This document shows positions 1 to 9,955 of a stretch of DNA of 64,000 nucleotides, in pieces (positions within the stretch are counted from its first letter, which is position 1; every line of letters starts with the position of its first letter). The DNA comes from Enterococcus sp. BWB1-3. Its GTDB lineage: Bacteria > Bacillota > Bacilli > Lactobacillales > Enterococcaceae. Made by a program: the position numbers and the translations under genes. Location of the stretch: the NCBI RefSeq assembly GCF_016745275.1, contig NZ_JADOEP010000014.1, forward strand, positions 42,708 through 106,707. Reading direction: 5' to 3'. The notes under the pieces were generated by a model. The model had not been told where the DNA came from. It made no database searches and was given only the letters and a program-made list of their open reading frames with translations.

Positions 1-1
1 T

Positions 2-784
2 ATTGATTGCGGAGGCACATTGCGCTGCGGGATTTATCCTAAGAAGAGAATCCCTACTATCAATATTGTACCGACAGGGAAAAGTGGTCCGTTAGCCCAA
101 TATATCACAGAAGACATTTATGTATCTGCTGTGGGAGCAGAGCAGATTGTGCTCTCGGATGAGGTCTTGTCAAAAGCTGTTTCCGAGGCGCCGAAGGAAG
201 AAAAGAAATATACGTATTCTACTGATAAAAAAATAACAGAGCAGCGTGCCGAGCAGCAAAGCTTTATTGCCAAAATCGGGATGGGGGCTGGAAAAGTGGT
301 GGCAACCTTCAACCAATCTGCCCGTGAAGGGGTACAAACTATGATTAATACGATTATTCCTTTTATGGCGTTTGTATCTTTGCTGATTGGTATTATTCAG
401 GGATCGGGAATCGGAACGGTCTTTGCCAATATGATGAAACCTCTGGCAGGTAATGTAATCGGTCTGATTATCATCGGTTTTATTTGTTCACTTCCTTTCC
501 TATCGCCTCTTCTGGGACCAGGGGCAGTTATCAGTCAGATTTTAGGAACATTGATCGGGGTGGAAATTGGCAAAGGAAATATTCCGCCGCAGCTGGCACT
601 GCCTGCGCTGTTTGCGATTAATACGCAAAATGCAGCTGACTTTATTCCTGTTGGTTTAGGGCTGGAAGAGGCAGAAGCTGAAACAGTGGAAGTTGGAGTG
701 CCATCCGTTCTGTATTCCAGATTTTTGAATGGGGTACCACGTGTTATTGTAGCCTGGCTGGCAAGCTTTGGAATGTACAGTTAA
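2..784 (+). CDS. srlE: PTS glucitol/sorbitol transporter subunit IIB(C), 5'-truncated by window edge
   Basis: C-terminal 260 residues of the glucitol/sorbitol-specific EIIBC membrane subunit, which passes phosphate to sorbitol as it crosses the membrane. The frame is open from the first base, so the real start lies outside the window; the TTG at 20 is internal. The visible N-terminus carries the family signature [20 protein letters not shown] with the conserved cysteines of the IIB domain, then a linker and several hydrophobic segments (roughly residues 115-260), including a Pro/Gly-rich [16 protein letters not shown] stretch. The IIA gene follows 27 bases downstream, the usual srlE-srlB order. 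The family call is firm. Which cysteine is phosphorylated is not assigned here. Confidence 0.93.
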   Translation: MDCGGTLRCGIYPKKRIPTINIVPTGKSGPLAQYITEDIYVSAVGAEQIVLSDEVLSKAVSEAPKEEKKYTYSTDKKITEQRAEQQSFIAKIGMGAGKVVATFNQSAREGVQTMINTIIPFMAFVSLLIGIIQGSGIGTVFANMMKPLAGNVIGLIIIGFICSLPFLSPLLGPGAVISQILGTLIGVEIGKGNIPPQLALPALFAINTQNAADFIPVGLGLEEAEAETVEVGVPSVLYSRFLNGVPRVIVAWLASFGMYS

Positions 785-811
785 ACTAGCAGTTGTTGGG
801 AGAGAGGATAA

Positions 812-1165
812 ATGATTTTTGAAACGTACGTGACAAACATTGGTTCAGAAGCAGACATGTTTCGGGAAGAAAATATGCTGATCTTTTTTGGTGATGAAGC
901 TCCTGAAATGCTGGCTGATTACTGCTACAATATTGAGTTAAAACCTTCATCCGGAGAAATTCTTCCGGGAATGGACTTTGTTTTCGATAATCAGAGCTAT
1001 AAAATTACTGCCGTGGGAGAAGTGGTCAAGAAGAACTTGGATGCTCTTGGACACATTACTTTGCGGTTTGATGGTTCTAATAAGGCAGAATTGCCGGGTA
1101 CACTCTATGTGGAAAGGAAAACAATGCCAGCAATTCAAGTAGGAACAACAATCGGTATTAAATAA
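812..1165 (+). CDS. srlB: PTS glucitol/sorbitol transporter subunit IIA
   Basis: Cytoplasmic EIIA of the sorbitol PTS (117 residues, normal family length). It takes phosphate from HPr and hands it to the IIB domain of the gene just upstream. The diagnostic block LGHITLRFDG, then AELPGTLYV, matches GutB/SrlB proteins. The start at 812 is preceded by GGGAGAGGATAA at suitable spacing. It is the last gene of the sorbitol operon, since a hairpin terminator follows directly. Confidence 0.95.
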   Translation: MIFETYVTNIGSEADMFREENMLIFFGDEAPEMLADYCYNIELKPSSGEILPGMDFVFDNQSYKITAVGEVVKKNLDALGHITLRFDGSNKAELPGTLYVERKTMPAIQVGTTIGIK

Positions 1166-1174
1166 AAGGATTTC

Positions 1175-1231
1175 TTTCTGATTTCAACTCCGTTTTTTTA
1201 TGATGAGATGAAGTCAGGAAGAACTTTTTTT
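1175..1231 (+). terminator. Rho-independent terminator after srlB
   Basis: A 12-base stem (TTTCTGATTTCA with TGAAGTCAGGAA, two G-T pairs) encloses a 22-base loop. A run of seven T follows at 1225-1231. It closes the sorbitol operon. Confidence 0.65.
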
Positions 1232-1247
1232 ATGTGCAAAGGTCAAG

Positions 1248-1292
1248 CTTATCGCTTAGATAAGGGCTTACGCTCAGCTGATGCAGTATAAT
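1248..1292 (+). promoter_or_regulatory. Possible promoter/operator for the YdjC-like gene
   Basis: A perfect TATAAT lies at 1287-1292, 27 bases ahead of the start at 1319, but no good -35 box sits at 17 bases. An inverted repeat CTTATC-gctta-GATAAG at 1248-1264 lies where an activator or repressor could act. The pairing of these elements is inference. Confidence 0.35.
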
Positions 1293-1318
1293 ACGGATAT
1301 GAAGAAGGAGGTTCGGTC

Positions 1319-2098
1319 ATGAAAAAACTCATTATCAATGCCGACGATTTCGGTTATACACCTGGTGTCTCGCTTGGTATTATTGAAGCACATAACAAGG
1401 GAATTGTGACTTCGACGACAGCATTAACTGTTTCAGATCATTTTCTTGAAGGAATGAGACTTGCATCACAGCTGGCTCCTGGTCTGGGAATTGGTATTCA
1501 TCTGACTTTGACATTGAATAAAGCAAAGCCTATTCTCAGAAAAGAAGAGGTACCTAGTCTAGTTGATGAAGAGGGGGATTTTTGGAATCAATCGGTGTAT
1601 CTTGAAAAAGTTCGTCCAGAAGAAGTGAGGCTGGAGTGGGAAGCGCAGATTCTTCGCTTTTTAGAAAGCGGGAGAAAACCTGATCACTTGGATTCCCATC
1701 ATTACGTTCACGGAAAAGTGGAAGAGCTGTTCAATGTCACACTTGAACTGGCGGAAAAGTATCGGCTGCCCATCAGAAACTGCAGTAATGAAGAGACCTT
1801 TGTAAGCTATAGATCAAGAAATGATGACTATCAAACCACGGACTGGACCTTTTTGGATTTTTATGGGAAAGCTGCTACACTCGAAGTTCTCGAACGGCTC
1901 TTTGATGAAGCTGTCAAAAGTGACAAAGAGATTTTTGAAATAGGCTGCCACCCAGCCTTTATTGATCCATACTTGCCGGAGCTGTCCAGCTATTGCATGG
2001 AAAGAATCAGCGAACTGAAGATTTTGACATTGCCTGAAGTGAAACAGATGCTGAAAAAACGCGGAATTCTGCTGACGAATTATAATATTTTTTATTAG
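1319..2098 (+). CDS. YdjC/ChbG-family carbohydrate deacetylase
   Basis: Cytoplasmic metal-dependent deacetylase of the YdjC/ChbG (HpnK-like) family, 259 residues. Characterised members remove an N-acetyl group from chitooligosaccharide or N-acetylglucosamine phosphates. The N-terminal NADDFG motif (residues 7-12) supplies the general-base and metal aspartates. Histidines in GIHLTLTL (about residue 61) and DSHHYVHG (about 124-130) complete the usual metal site. The start is supported by AGAAGGAGG just ahead. The gene is probably a single transcription unit between two terminators. The sorbitol PTS next door is not obviously related, so the true substrate is unknown. Confidence 0.88.
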   Translation: MKKLIINADDFGYTPGVSLGIIEAHNKGIVTSTTALTVSDHFLEGMRLASQLAPGLGIGIHLTLTLNKAKPILRKEEVPSLVDEEGDFWNQSVYLEKVRPEEVRLEWEAQILRFLESGRKPDHLDSHHYVHGKVEELFNVTLELAEKYRLPIRNCSNEETFVSYRSRNDDYQTTDWTFLDFYGKAATLEVLERLFDEAVKSDKEIFEIGCHPAFIDPYLPELSSYCMERISELKILTLPEVKQMLKKRGILLTNYNIFY

Positions 2099-2138
2099 AA
2101 GCTGTAATGTAGATTCCAAGTAAAAATAATTCTTGAAA

Positions 2139-2205
2139 AAGAGCCCCACTAAAGTCATTGACTGTCTGTACAGATAGCCAATGACTTTAGTGGGGCTCTT
2201 TGTTA
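2139..2205 (+). terminator. Strong terminator after the YdjC-like gene
   Basis: A perfect 22-base inverted repeat (2139-2160 with 2179-2200; core GAGCCCCACTAAAGTC) encloses an 18-base loop that itself contains CTGTACAG. A-rich and T-rich flanks suggest it works in both directions. Confidence 0.85.
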
Positions 2206-2822
2206 CTGATTGGTAGGAAGGAAGCTGATTGGAAACCTTTCTTATCAAGTTAGTTTGAAGCAGGACAGATTAGAAAGGTTTGCAAGAAGAAACAGTTACT
2301 ATCAGTAATTGGAAATCAATTTGAGTCAAGTTGTTGAATCTGGTTTCTCTAAATAATCCTTTCAGACATGCGTTCCTGTAATTGGTAGTCATTATAATTT
2401 ATCGGCATCTCGACAGCAATAAAAAATGAGTAAATGTTAGTTCGTAATTATAAAAGGAGTGTAGGATGCGAATGTATGTCTGTCATAAAGTGTGTTAAAT
2501 ATTTATTTTTTTAATTTAAAGTCTGAACTATGATTTTTATAATGAAAATAAATAATGATATTATATAACGAATAAACTATTTTAAAATAATATTACATGA
2601 GAAAATAATTTGCAAATAATTTTTGTTTCATATATTTTTCTTGAATGATTCTTAAAAAATTAATTTTTATGTGTAAAAAATTAATTAATTATTTAAAGTA
2701 CTGTATAAATTTTGTTTAATAGAATAATATTCCTAAAGGTTTTGCAAAACAGCCATATAATGTAGTATTATTAACTTGGTCATTTTTTTGAATAAAATTA
2801 TTTTAGGAATGAGGAGATTATT
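2206..2822. other. AT-rich intergenic region, no gene seen
   Basis: About 600 bases with no supported reading frame. From about 2460 it becomes very A+T rich, with runs of A and T and several TTAATTAATT-like tracts. This is probably the upstream promoter region of the LPXTG gene. No single -35/-10 pair stands out. Confidence 0.5.
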
Positions 2823-4793
2823 TTGAAAAAGAGAAAGTTTTTAAAGTTATTTGTTGTAACTGTCTGTCTAAATTACAGTGCACAAATATTACCGTTCCAT
2901 AGTATAGTCGCAGAAGCAACTTCCGGTTATGAAGATAACATGGCAGGGGATATTATAGAACAAGATATATCGATTGCTGAGATACCTGTTGAAGCTTCTG
3001 TTGCTGAAGAAGCTATTGAAGTTCTTGTTGCTGAAGAAGCTGCTGTAGCCGAGTCAGTAGTTGTTGAAGAAGAGGCAGCTTTTGTTGAAGCTCCTGTAGA
3101 GAATGAAGTTCAAAATATAGTGGAAGCAGAGCAGTTTGAGGCAGCAGAGTTGGCACCTGTCGAAGCTGGTATTTCTCCGGCAGATGAAGTAAGTGGAATT
3201 ACCCCGACAGCTGTTGTAAATAATTTTGATATCAGCAGTGATGGGAATGAAATGATACCAGGTCAATGGTACGATTTACCAACTTATATTTCAGGAAAAT
3301 ATCTAGCTGATAACATTTTAAATTTTGTAGAATCCTACGAGGTAACATTAACGTCTTCAGCAAGTTCCGTCACTGTGGTTCCAACTGTTATAGATGGGTC
3401 ATTTTATTTAGATGTCTCAGGCTTTAGTGATGGGGAATATACAGTGCAAATAAATGCAATAGGTTATACTGACTGGGGAGATGGAGAGCTGGATCCCCAA
3501 TACTGGACCACTCCAATTAAAATTGAGCTTAAATCAACAGATGCTGCAGTTATACCAGATGCAACATATAACCCCAATTCAATTGATACAAGTTTCCAAG
3601 GAGACGACAACAACTGGGTAATAAAGAATGAAGCAGGCGAAGTAGTTGCTCAAGGTTCTGGTGAAGTCATTGATGACAGTATATTGTCAACGTTGGGAGA
3701 AGGAAACTACACAGTAGAAAACACTGCGACAGCGACTACTAAAAAGGGTTCGGAAGTTCCGCCAACAACTGTAACTGGTACTTTCACCATCCGCCATCCT
3801 GAAAGTACAACGACTGTTGATAAACCAATCAATCCTGACTCCATTACGGGAACACAGAAAATTACAGATTCAGTGTTAACATGGGAAATCAAGGACAGCA
3901 GCGGAACAGTTGTTGCATCAGGTACAGGAAATGAAGTTCCTCAAAGCATTATTGATGGACTTGAAGATGGGGACTATACAGTGAAATTTACTGAAACAAG
4001 TCCTGAGGGTGAACCACATGCAACGGAAGGAAGCTTTACCATTCGTTATCCTGAAACAACAACTACAGTAGATAAGCCAGTCAATCCTGACTCCATTACA
4101 GGAACACAAAAGATTCCAGGCTCAGAATTAACGTGGGAGATTAAGGATAGTGAAGGTCGGGTGGTGAAATCAGGAACTGGAAGTGAAGTACCGCAGGACA
4201 TCATAAATGCTCTTGAAAACGGAGAGTATATTGTAGAATTTACTGAAATAAGTCCTGAAGGTGAAACACATACAACCAATGGCAGCTTTACTGTTCGTCA
4301 CCCGGAAGCTACTGTATCAATTGATAAAACAGAAAATCCGGATTCTATAACAGGTGGACAGAAGATACCAGACTCAGAACTAACATGGGTAATTAAAGAT
4401 AAAGATGGTACAATTATTGCAGAAGGAGCTGGGAATACAGTACCACAGGACGTTATTTCTGGTTTGACCCCAGGAAATTACACAGTGGAGTTTACTGAAA
4501 TAAGTCCTGAGGGAGAAAGTTCTGTAGCTATCCAGGAATTCGTGATAACTGAGGCAGTTTTAGCAGATCCGGTCGATCCGGCAGAATCAACAACTCCAGC
4601 AGAGCTTGCAGGTACAACTGTCACTGGAACAAACAATGCGAAACCGGTAGGCAGCAATCCAACTACAGGCAAAAAGACCCTCCCGCAAACAGGTGAAAGT
4701 AATCCGACATGGTTGGCTTCATTTGGTGCAATGTTAGGTCTTACAGGATTAGCAGGTTTTGTTCGCAGAAGAAAAGACGGCGAAAACTCATAG
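2823..4793 (+). CDS. LPXTG-anchored surface protein with 84-residue repeats
   Basis: Sortase-anchored cell-wall protein of 656 residues. It has an N-terminal signal peptide (KKRKFLKLFVVTVC then a hydrophobic stretch to about residue 32), an acidic Glu/Ala/Val-rich segment (about 45-115), and a beta-rich region. Tandem repeats from about residue 245 to 575 share the core NPDSITG..KI..S.LTWEIKD. The C-terminus is LPQTG, a hydrophobic span and RRRKDGENS. Three successive repeat boundaries lie at 3792, 4044 and 4296, exactly 252 bases apart; the unit before them is more diverged. The start is TTG with AGGAG upstream. The role is probably adhesion or wall structure. No binding domain is recognised. 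Confidence 0.9.
   Translation: MKKRKFLKLFVVTVCLNYSAQILPFHSIVAEATSGYEDNMAGDIIEQDISIAEIPVEASVAEEAIEVLVAEEAAVAESVVVEEEAAFVEAPVENEVQNIVEAEQFEAAELAPVEAGISPADEVSGITPTAVVNNFDISSDGNEMIPGQWYDLPTYISGKYLADNILNFVESYEVTLTSSASSVTVVPTVIDGSFYLDVSGFSDGEYTVQINAIGYTDWGDGELDPQYWTTPIKIELKSTDAAVIPDATYNPNSIDTSFQGDDNNWVIKNEAGEVVAQGSGEVIDDSILSTLGEGNYTVENTATATTKKGSEVPPTTVTGTFTIRHPESTTTVDKPINPDSITGTQKITDSVLTWEIKDSSGTVVASGTGNEVPQSIIDGLEDGDYTVKFTETSPEGEPHATEGSFTIRYPETTTTVDKPVNPDSITGTQKIPGSELTWEIKDSEGRVVKSGTGSEVPQDIINALENGEYIVEFTEISPEGETHTTNGSFTVRHPEATVSIDKTENPDSITGGQKIPDSELTWVIKDKDGTIIAEGAGNTVPQDVISGLTPGNYTVEFTEISPEGESSVAIQEFVITEAVLADPVDPAESTTPAELAGTTVTGTNNAKPVGSNPTTGKKTLPQTGESNPTWLASFGAMLGLTGLAGFVRRRKDGENS
3792..4547 (+). 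repeat. Tandem 252-bp (84-codon) repeats in the LPXTG gene
   Basis: Three consecutive units begin at 3792, 4044 and 4296 with the same exact period. Each encodes HPE/YPE, TTTVDK, NPDSITG, LTW.IKD, VPQ.(I/V)I, Y.VEFTE.SPEGE and a closing F(T/V)(I/V) strand. The first unit is preceded by a degenerate copy from about 3555. Confidence 0.9.
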
Positions 4794-4851
4794 TTTATAG
4801 TTTTTGACTATATAAGTAAATATGGGTTAGCAATAGTTGTCTTAACCCATT

Positions 4852-4887
4852 AAAAGCACTTCAATCGAAAGGTTGAAGTGCTTTTTT
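4852..4887 (+). terminator. Terminator after the LPXTG gene
   Basis: A 13-base perfect stem (AAAAGCACTTCAA with TTGAAGTGCTTTT) with an 8-base loop and a T-run. The intron fragment that follows starts three bases after this T-run. Confidence 0.9.
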
Positions 4888-4889
4888 GA

Positions 4890-5412
4890 GTGTGCCAGGC
4901 ATGGCACTTATCTAGCTGGTGAAAGTCCAGTCGCGGGTAGTTACCGCCAAGCGTAGCGAACCACAAGCCGAAGTCAGTAATGGCGGGGTGAAGGAAGTGG
5001 TGTAGCAAAACTTTGAGCCTACGAACAGAAACTTGATGAGGCTAAATGGTGGATGAGGTTGCTCAACAAACCGAAGTCCAAAAGGTAAACGTAAAACCAA
5101 GACAGTAAATCAAGAGGTTGTAAAGTGAAAGATAAGTGTCTTGCCTTGGGAGGTCCTACGGACGTCTAATCATGAGAGGCTTTAAAATCAGCAATCGTTA
5201 ATGACGGTCGAAAAAGGTTAACCGTAGGAAGTCAGCTGAGGTCATAGTAATTATCCAGCCTAGATAATGAAGGACCTAATGTTTGTATAGTGTGAATCAC
5301 TAGATGAGAATGTCCAAGTAGTCCGAAAATGAGGATACCCTAGCCCAATGGAACGTAACCATTGATGGGGAAAGTAATGGGGACGGTCTTGGAAAAATTT
5401 ATAACTAGAGAA
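4890..5412 (+). mobile_element. Group IIC intron, 5' fragment (domains I-III and start of the RT frame only)
   Basis: The stretch starts with the group II 5' boundary GTGTG (4890) and continues GCCAGGCATGG, GGTGAAAGTCC, GAAGGAAG, GAGGCTA, GGATGAG, GGGAGGTC, GTCAGCTGAGGTCATAGTA and GAAGGAC in the order seen in bacterial group IIC introns such as the Oceanobacillus iheyensis one (recalled from memory). It sits just behind a terminator hairpin, the known target of group IIC introns. A short frame from 5364 (MGKVMGTVLEKFITRE, stop at 5413) resembles the beginning of an intron reverse transcriptase. The rest of that protein and the domain V/VI catalytic hairpins are absent, so the element is dead. 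Confidence 0.8.
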
Positions 5413-5457
5413 TGAAAGAAACAATCATCATGAAAATTGATGATTGTTTCTTTCATT
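5411..5457. terminator. Perfect 20-bp inverted repeat at the broken end of the intron
   Basis: AATGAAAGAAACAATCATCA and its exact complement flank a 7-base loop. It begins exactly where similarity to the intron stops and lies 50 bases before the RpiR gene. It could be a bidirectional terminator or part of a regulator site. The T-run is interrupted (TTTCTTTC). Confidence 0.5.
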
Positions 5458-5506
5458 CATGCGATAATAACAGAAGAAGCAAGAGTGGACAGAAGGAGTT
5501 GGAGCA

Positions 5507-6361
5507 ATGAGCGGAGAAAATATTCTGGGGAGAATTCGCAGTATTATTGATATATTACCAGGTTCTGAGAAGAAGATTGGTCTGGCTGTTTTGGAAGATC
5601 CTTCTGCAGTGATAGGTATGACAGCTGCAGAGCTTTCGAAAGTTGCAGGAGCCAGTCCGGCTACGGTAATTCGTTTTTGCAAAAAAATAAATATTCCAAG
5701 TTTTACGCAGTTGAAAATAAAATTATCTGCTGAGATTGACTCTCCTGTTCAGGAAGGCTATTCAGATATTACAGAGAATGAGTCAATTCAGGAGTTAAAA
5801 GCGAAGCTTTTGGCAAACGCCTATCAATCAATGCAGGAAACGGTTGCTTTGATTGATGAGCAGCAGGTGGATCAAGTAGTTGATTTACTGATTAATGCAC
5901 CCATTATTTATGTTTTTGGTGTGGGTGCTTCCTCACTGGTTGCGGAAAATATTTTTCAGAAATGGAACAGGGCTGGAAAAACGGTAGTCCATGTTCGTGA
6001 TCCGCATGTTTTGATAACCATCCTGATCTCAGCACCTGAACAGGCTGTTTTCTTTGCGATTTCCAATTCAGGAGAGACAAAGGAAGTCCTTCAACTGGTG
6101 GAACTTGCTAAAAAATATCAGCTTCATACGGTGGGACTGACGCAGTTTGGAATGAATTCACTGGCCTCAAAAGTGGAGCTGCCGCTGCAGACAGTTCGCT
6201 CAAATGAAGCGGTTGTCCGGAGTGCAGCAACCACTTCTCTGCATAATCAGTTTATCGTTATTGATATACTCTTTTATGCTTACGCATCAAGAAACTTTGA
6301 TGAGATGATTGACCGTATTCAGGAATCAAAATCTGAAGTGAGACAGTTTGATAGGAAATGA
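5507..6361 (+). CDS. MurR/RpiR-family transcriptional regulator
   Basis: DNA-binding regulator of 284 residues. The N-terminal RpiR helix-turn-helix (about residues 1-77; MTAAELSKVAGASPATVIRFCKKI) is followed by a SIS sugar-phosphate-binding domain (about 110-250; IYVFGVGASSLVAENIFQKW, FFAISNSGETKEVLQLV). Such proteins sense a phosphosugar and control a sugar or amino-sugar operon. The start has GGAGTTGGAGCA upstream. No PTS or sugar enzyme is adjacent, only truA downstream, so its target is not apparent. It could act on the PTS operons nearby. Confidence 0.9.
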   Translation: MSGENILGRIRSIIDILPGSEKKIGLAVLEDPSAVIGMTAAELSKVAGASPATVIRFCKKINIPSFTQLKIKLSAEIDSPVQEGYSDITENESIQELKAKLLANAYQSMQETVALIDEQQVDQVVDLLINAPIIYVFGVGASSLVAENIFQKWNRAGKTVVHVRDPHVLITILISAPEQAVFFAISNSGETKEVLQLVELAKKYQLHTVGLTQFGMNSLASKVELPLQTVRSNEAVVRSAATTSLHNQFIVIDILFYAYASRNFDEMIDRIQESKSEVRQFDRK

Positions 6362-6442
6362 AAGTTGAACAAAAGAGTATACTGAAACAGGAAAAATAAA
6401 ATTGTAAAGTATTCAGTGCAGCAGAAGGAGAAAAAGGAAACT

Positions 6443-7183
6443 ATGAGAAACATTAAACTGACTGTCGAATATGACGGTGGAAGATATCTTGGCTGGCAAA
6501 GGCTTGGCAATTCAGATAAAACCATTCAGGGGAAAATAGAGAATGTCTTGAAACAAATAACAGGAACCGGTATTGAAATTATCGGCTCTGGAAGAACAGA
6601 TGCGGGAACTCATGCAAGGGGACAGATTGCCAACTTTAAAATGGATACGCTGATAGAACTGCCGGAGCTGCTGAGTTCCTTAAATCATCGGCTTCCACAA
6701 GATATTGTTGTAAAAAAAGCAGAAGAGGTTCCTGAGAGATTTCATGCGCGGTACAATGCAACCGGTAAGAAATACAGGTATCATGTGTGGAACGATGCAA
6801 TTCCGTCAGCACTTGAACGCAATTACAGTTTCCACTATATGGAGAAGCTGGACATGACTCTGATGAATGAAGCTTGCCGTAAACTGATTGGTACTCATGA
6901 CTTTATCGGTTTTTCTTCTCTGAAAAAAACAAAGAAGTCTACTATTCGGACAATTGACGAACTATCCATTCAAAAAGAAGGAAGCATGCTTTATTTTACT
7001 TTTGTCGGTGATGGCTTTCTGTATAAAATGGTTCGAATTATCATGGGCACACTTCTTGAAATTGGAGCAGGTAAATTGCCGCTGGAAACGATTGACGAAG
7101 TGCTTGAACGAAAAATCAGAAGTGATGCAGGGATGACAGTACCCTCTCAGGGACTGTTCCTGGAAGAGGTTTATTATCGTTGA
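6443..7183 (+). CDS. truA: tRNA pseudouridine synthase A
   Basis: Converts uridine to pseudouridine at positions 38-40 of the tRNA anticodon arm. The 246-residue protein has the N-terminal VEYDGGRYLGWQ signature, the catalytic-aspartate motif SGRTDAGTHARGQ (Asp at about residue 54), the central GTHDFIGFSS block and the C-terminal FLYKMVRIIMGTLLEIG. The ATG at 6443 is chosen because the family starts at RNIKLTVEYDG; an in-frame GTG at 6416 would add nine unconserved residues. The spacing from the RpiR gene suggests co-transcription. Enterococci often carry two truA copies, so this could be the accessory one. Confidence 0.95.
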   Translation: MRNIKLTVEYDGGRYLGWQRLGNSDKTIQGKIENVLKQITGTGIEIIGSGRTDAGTHARGQIANFKMDTLIELPELLSSLNHRLPQDIVVKKAEEVPERFHARYNATGKKYRYHVWNDAIPSALERNYSFHYMEKLDMTLMNEACRKLIGTHDFIGFSSLKKTKKSTIRTIDELSIQKEGSMLYFTFVGDGFLYKMVRIIMGTLLEIGAGKLPLETIDEVLERKIRSDAGMTVPSQGLFLEEVYYR

Positions 7184-7231
7184 TTTTCTGCTTAAACGAA
7201 TGACAAAATGAAAAAAGGCGACCTATTTTTA

Positions 7232-7286
7232 TACCGTCCCCCAAAAGTTAGATCCAAAATCTAACACTCGGAGGGCGGTATTTTTT
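7232..7286 (+). terminator. Hairpin terminator resembling fused IS3-family ends
   Basis: A 22-base imperfect stem (7232-7253 with 7259-7280), a 5-base loop and six T. The arms read TACCGTCCCCCAAAAGTTAGAT, written here as TACCGTCCCCC plus AAAAGTTAGAT, which resembles terminal repeats of IS3-family elements. It lies between the convergent truA and phosphatase-like genes and probably terminates both. Confidence 0.7.
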
Positions 7287-7301
7287 AAGATATCCTTCCC
7301 T

Positions 7302-8117
7302 TTATTTATTTGCTTTTTCTCCTGCTTCCAAATAACTGGTGTCACCGATTGTATCAATCATCATTTGACCGTCTTTCATGTGAAGGGTGGTTACACTGCA
7401 GTTGCCGATGGATTCGCCTTTATAGGTACTGGGTACAAGAAATTCCAGAATGGTTGGGATTTCACTTCCATGTGCAACAATCAGCACATTTCCACCGCCT
7501 GCTTCTTTACTGGCTGCAATGATTTCGTCCATTGCTTCTTTAGAGCGCTTTACAATTTCATCGTAGGTTTCAGCGGTTTGTGTCGGATCATTTTTAGCTA
7601 TCTCATTGGCGATGTCTTCATCCGATAGTTTTTCTGTCAGTTCTGCATACTGTGACCATTCATCATCAAATTTCAACCCCTGTGCTTCAAAGATGGGGGC
7701 CCACATTTCGGAATTGTCACGCCCTTCATAGCCGCCGTAGTTCCATTCACGTAAGCCGGCTGAAGTCTGTAGCTCCAGTCCTTCCCTGTCTCCCTCTTCA
7801 AGAATGTAGTTTGCGGTGGAAACAGCACGACCCAGATCACTGGAATAAGCTAAAGTAAATGGAACATTCTTCAACCCAACAGCTAAATCTTTTGCTCCCT
7901 GAATCCCCGCATTTGTTAGAGGAGTATCAGACCACCCCTGCACCTGATCTGTTGTGTTGAACATAGTTTTTCCATGACGGATAAAATAAAAGACAGTCTC
8001 AGTATTTTCCGTTGAAATTGATTCCTGTACAGAATCAATTTTATCATCTCCGGAAGAACAACCTGCCAAGACAAATCCTGCGACTAAGACTGCACATAAT
8101 ACTTTGACTTTTTTCAT
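7302..8117 (-). CDS. Histidine-phosphatase-superfamily lipoprotein
   Basis: Secreted lipoprotein of 271 residues. A signal peptide ends in the lipobox LAGC (Cys about residue 20). A histidine phosphatase (phosphoglycerate mutase-like) domain follows: catalytic FIRHGKT (about 46-52), LTNAG, YSSDLGRAVSTA and the second histidine in VAHGSEI (about 217). It should act outside the membrane on a phosphate ester. It is the last gene of the beta-glucoside PTS operon (18 bases after the GH1 gene stop). This is unusual, because PTS intermediates are cytoplasmic. The specific substrate is unknown. Confidence 0.88.
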   Translation of the reverse strand: MKKVKVLCAVLVAGFVLAGCSSGDDKIDSVQESISTENTETVFYFIRHGKTMFNTTDQVQGWSDTPLTNAGIQGAKDLAVGLKNVPFTLAYSSDLGRAVSTANYILEEGDREGLELQTSAGLREWNYGGYEGRDNSEMWAPIFEAQGLKFDDEWSQYAELTEKLSDEDIANEIAKNDPTQTAETYDEIVKRSKEAMDEIIAASKEAGGGNVLIVAHGSEIPTILEFLVPSTYKGESIGNCSVTTLHMKDGQMMIDTIGDTSYLEAGEKANK

Positions 8118-8134
8118 GGGTCTCTCCTTTATAA

Positions 8135-9929
<1,795 letters not shown>

Positions 9930-9955
9930 TTAAAAACCCTCTTTCGTTGTTATAT

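Noticed and set aside
4912..5100. 62-codon minus-strand frame near 5 kb
   Set aside because: It lies entirely inside the group IIC intron RNA structure, which explains the sequence better.
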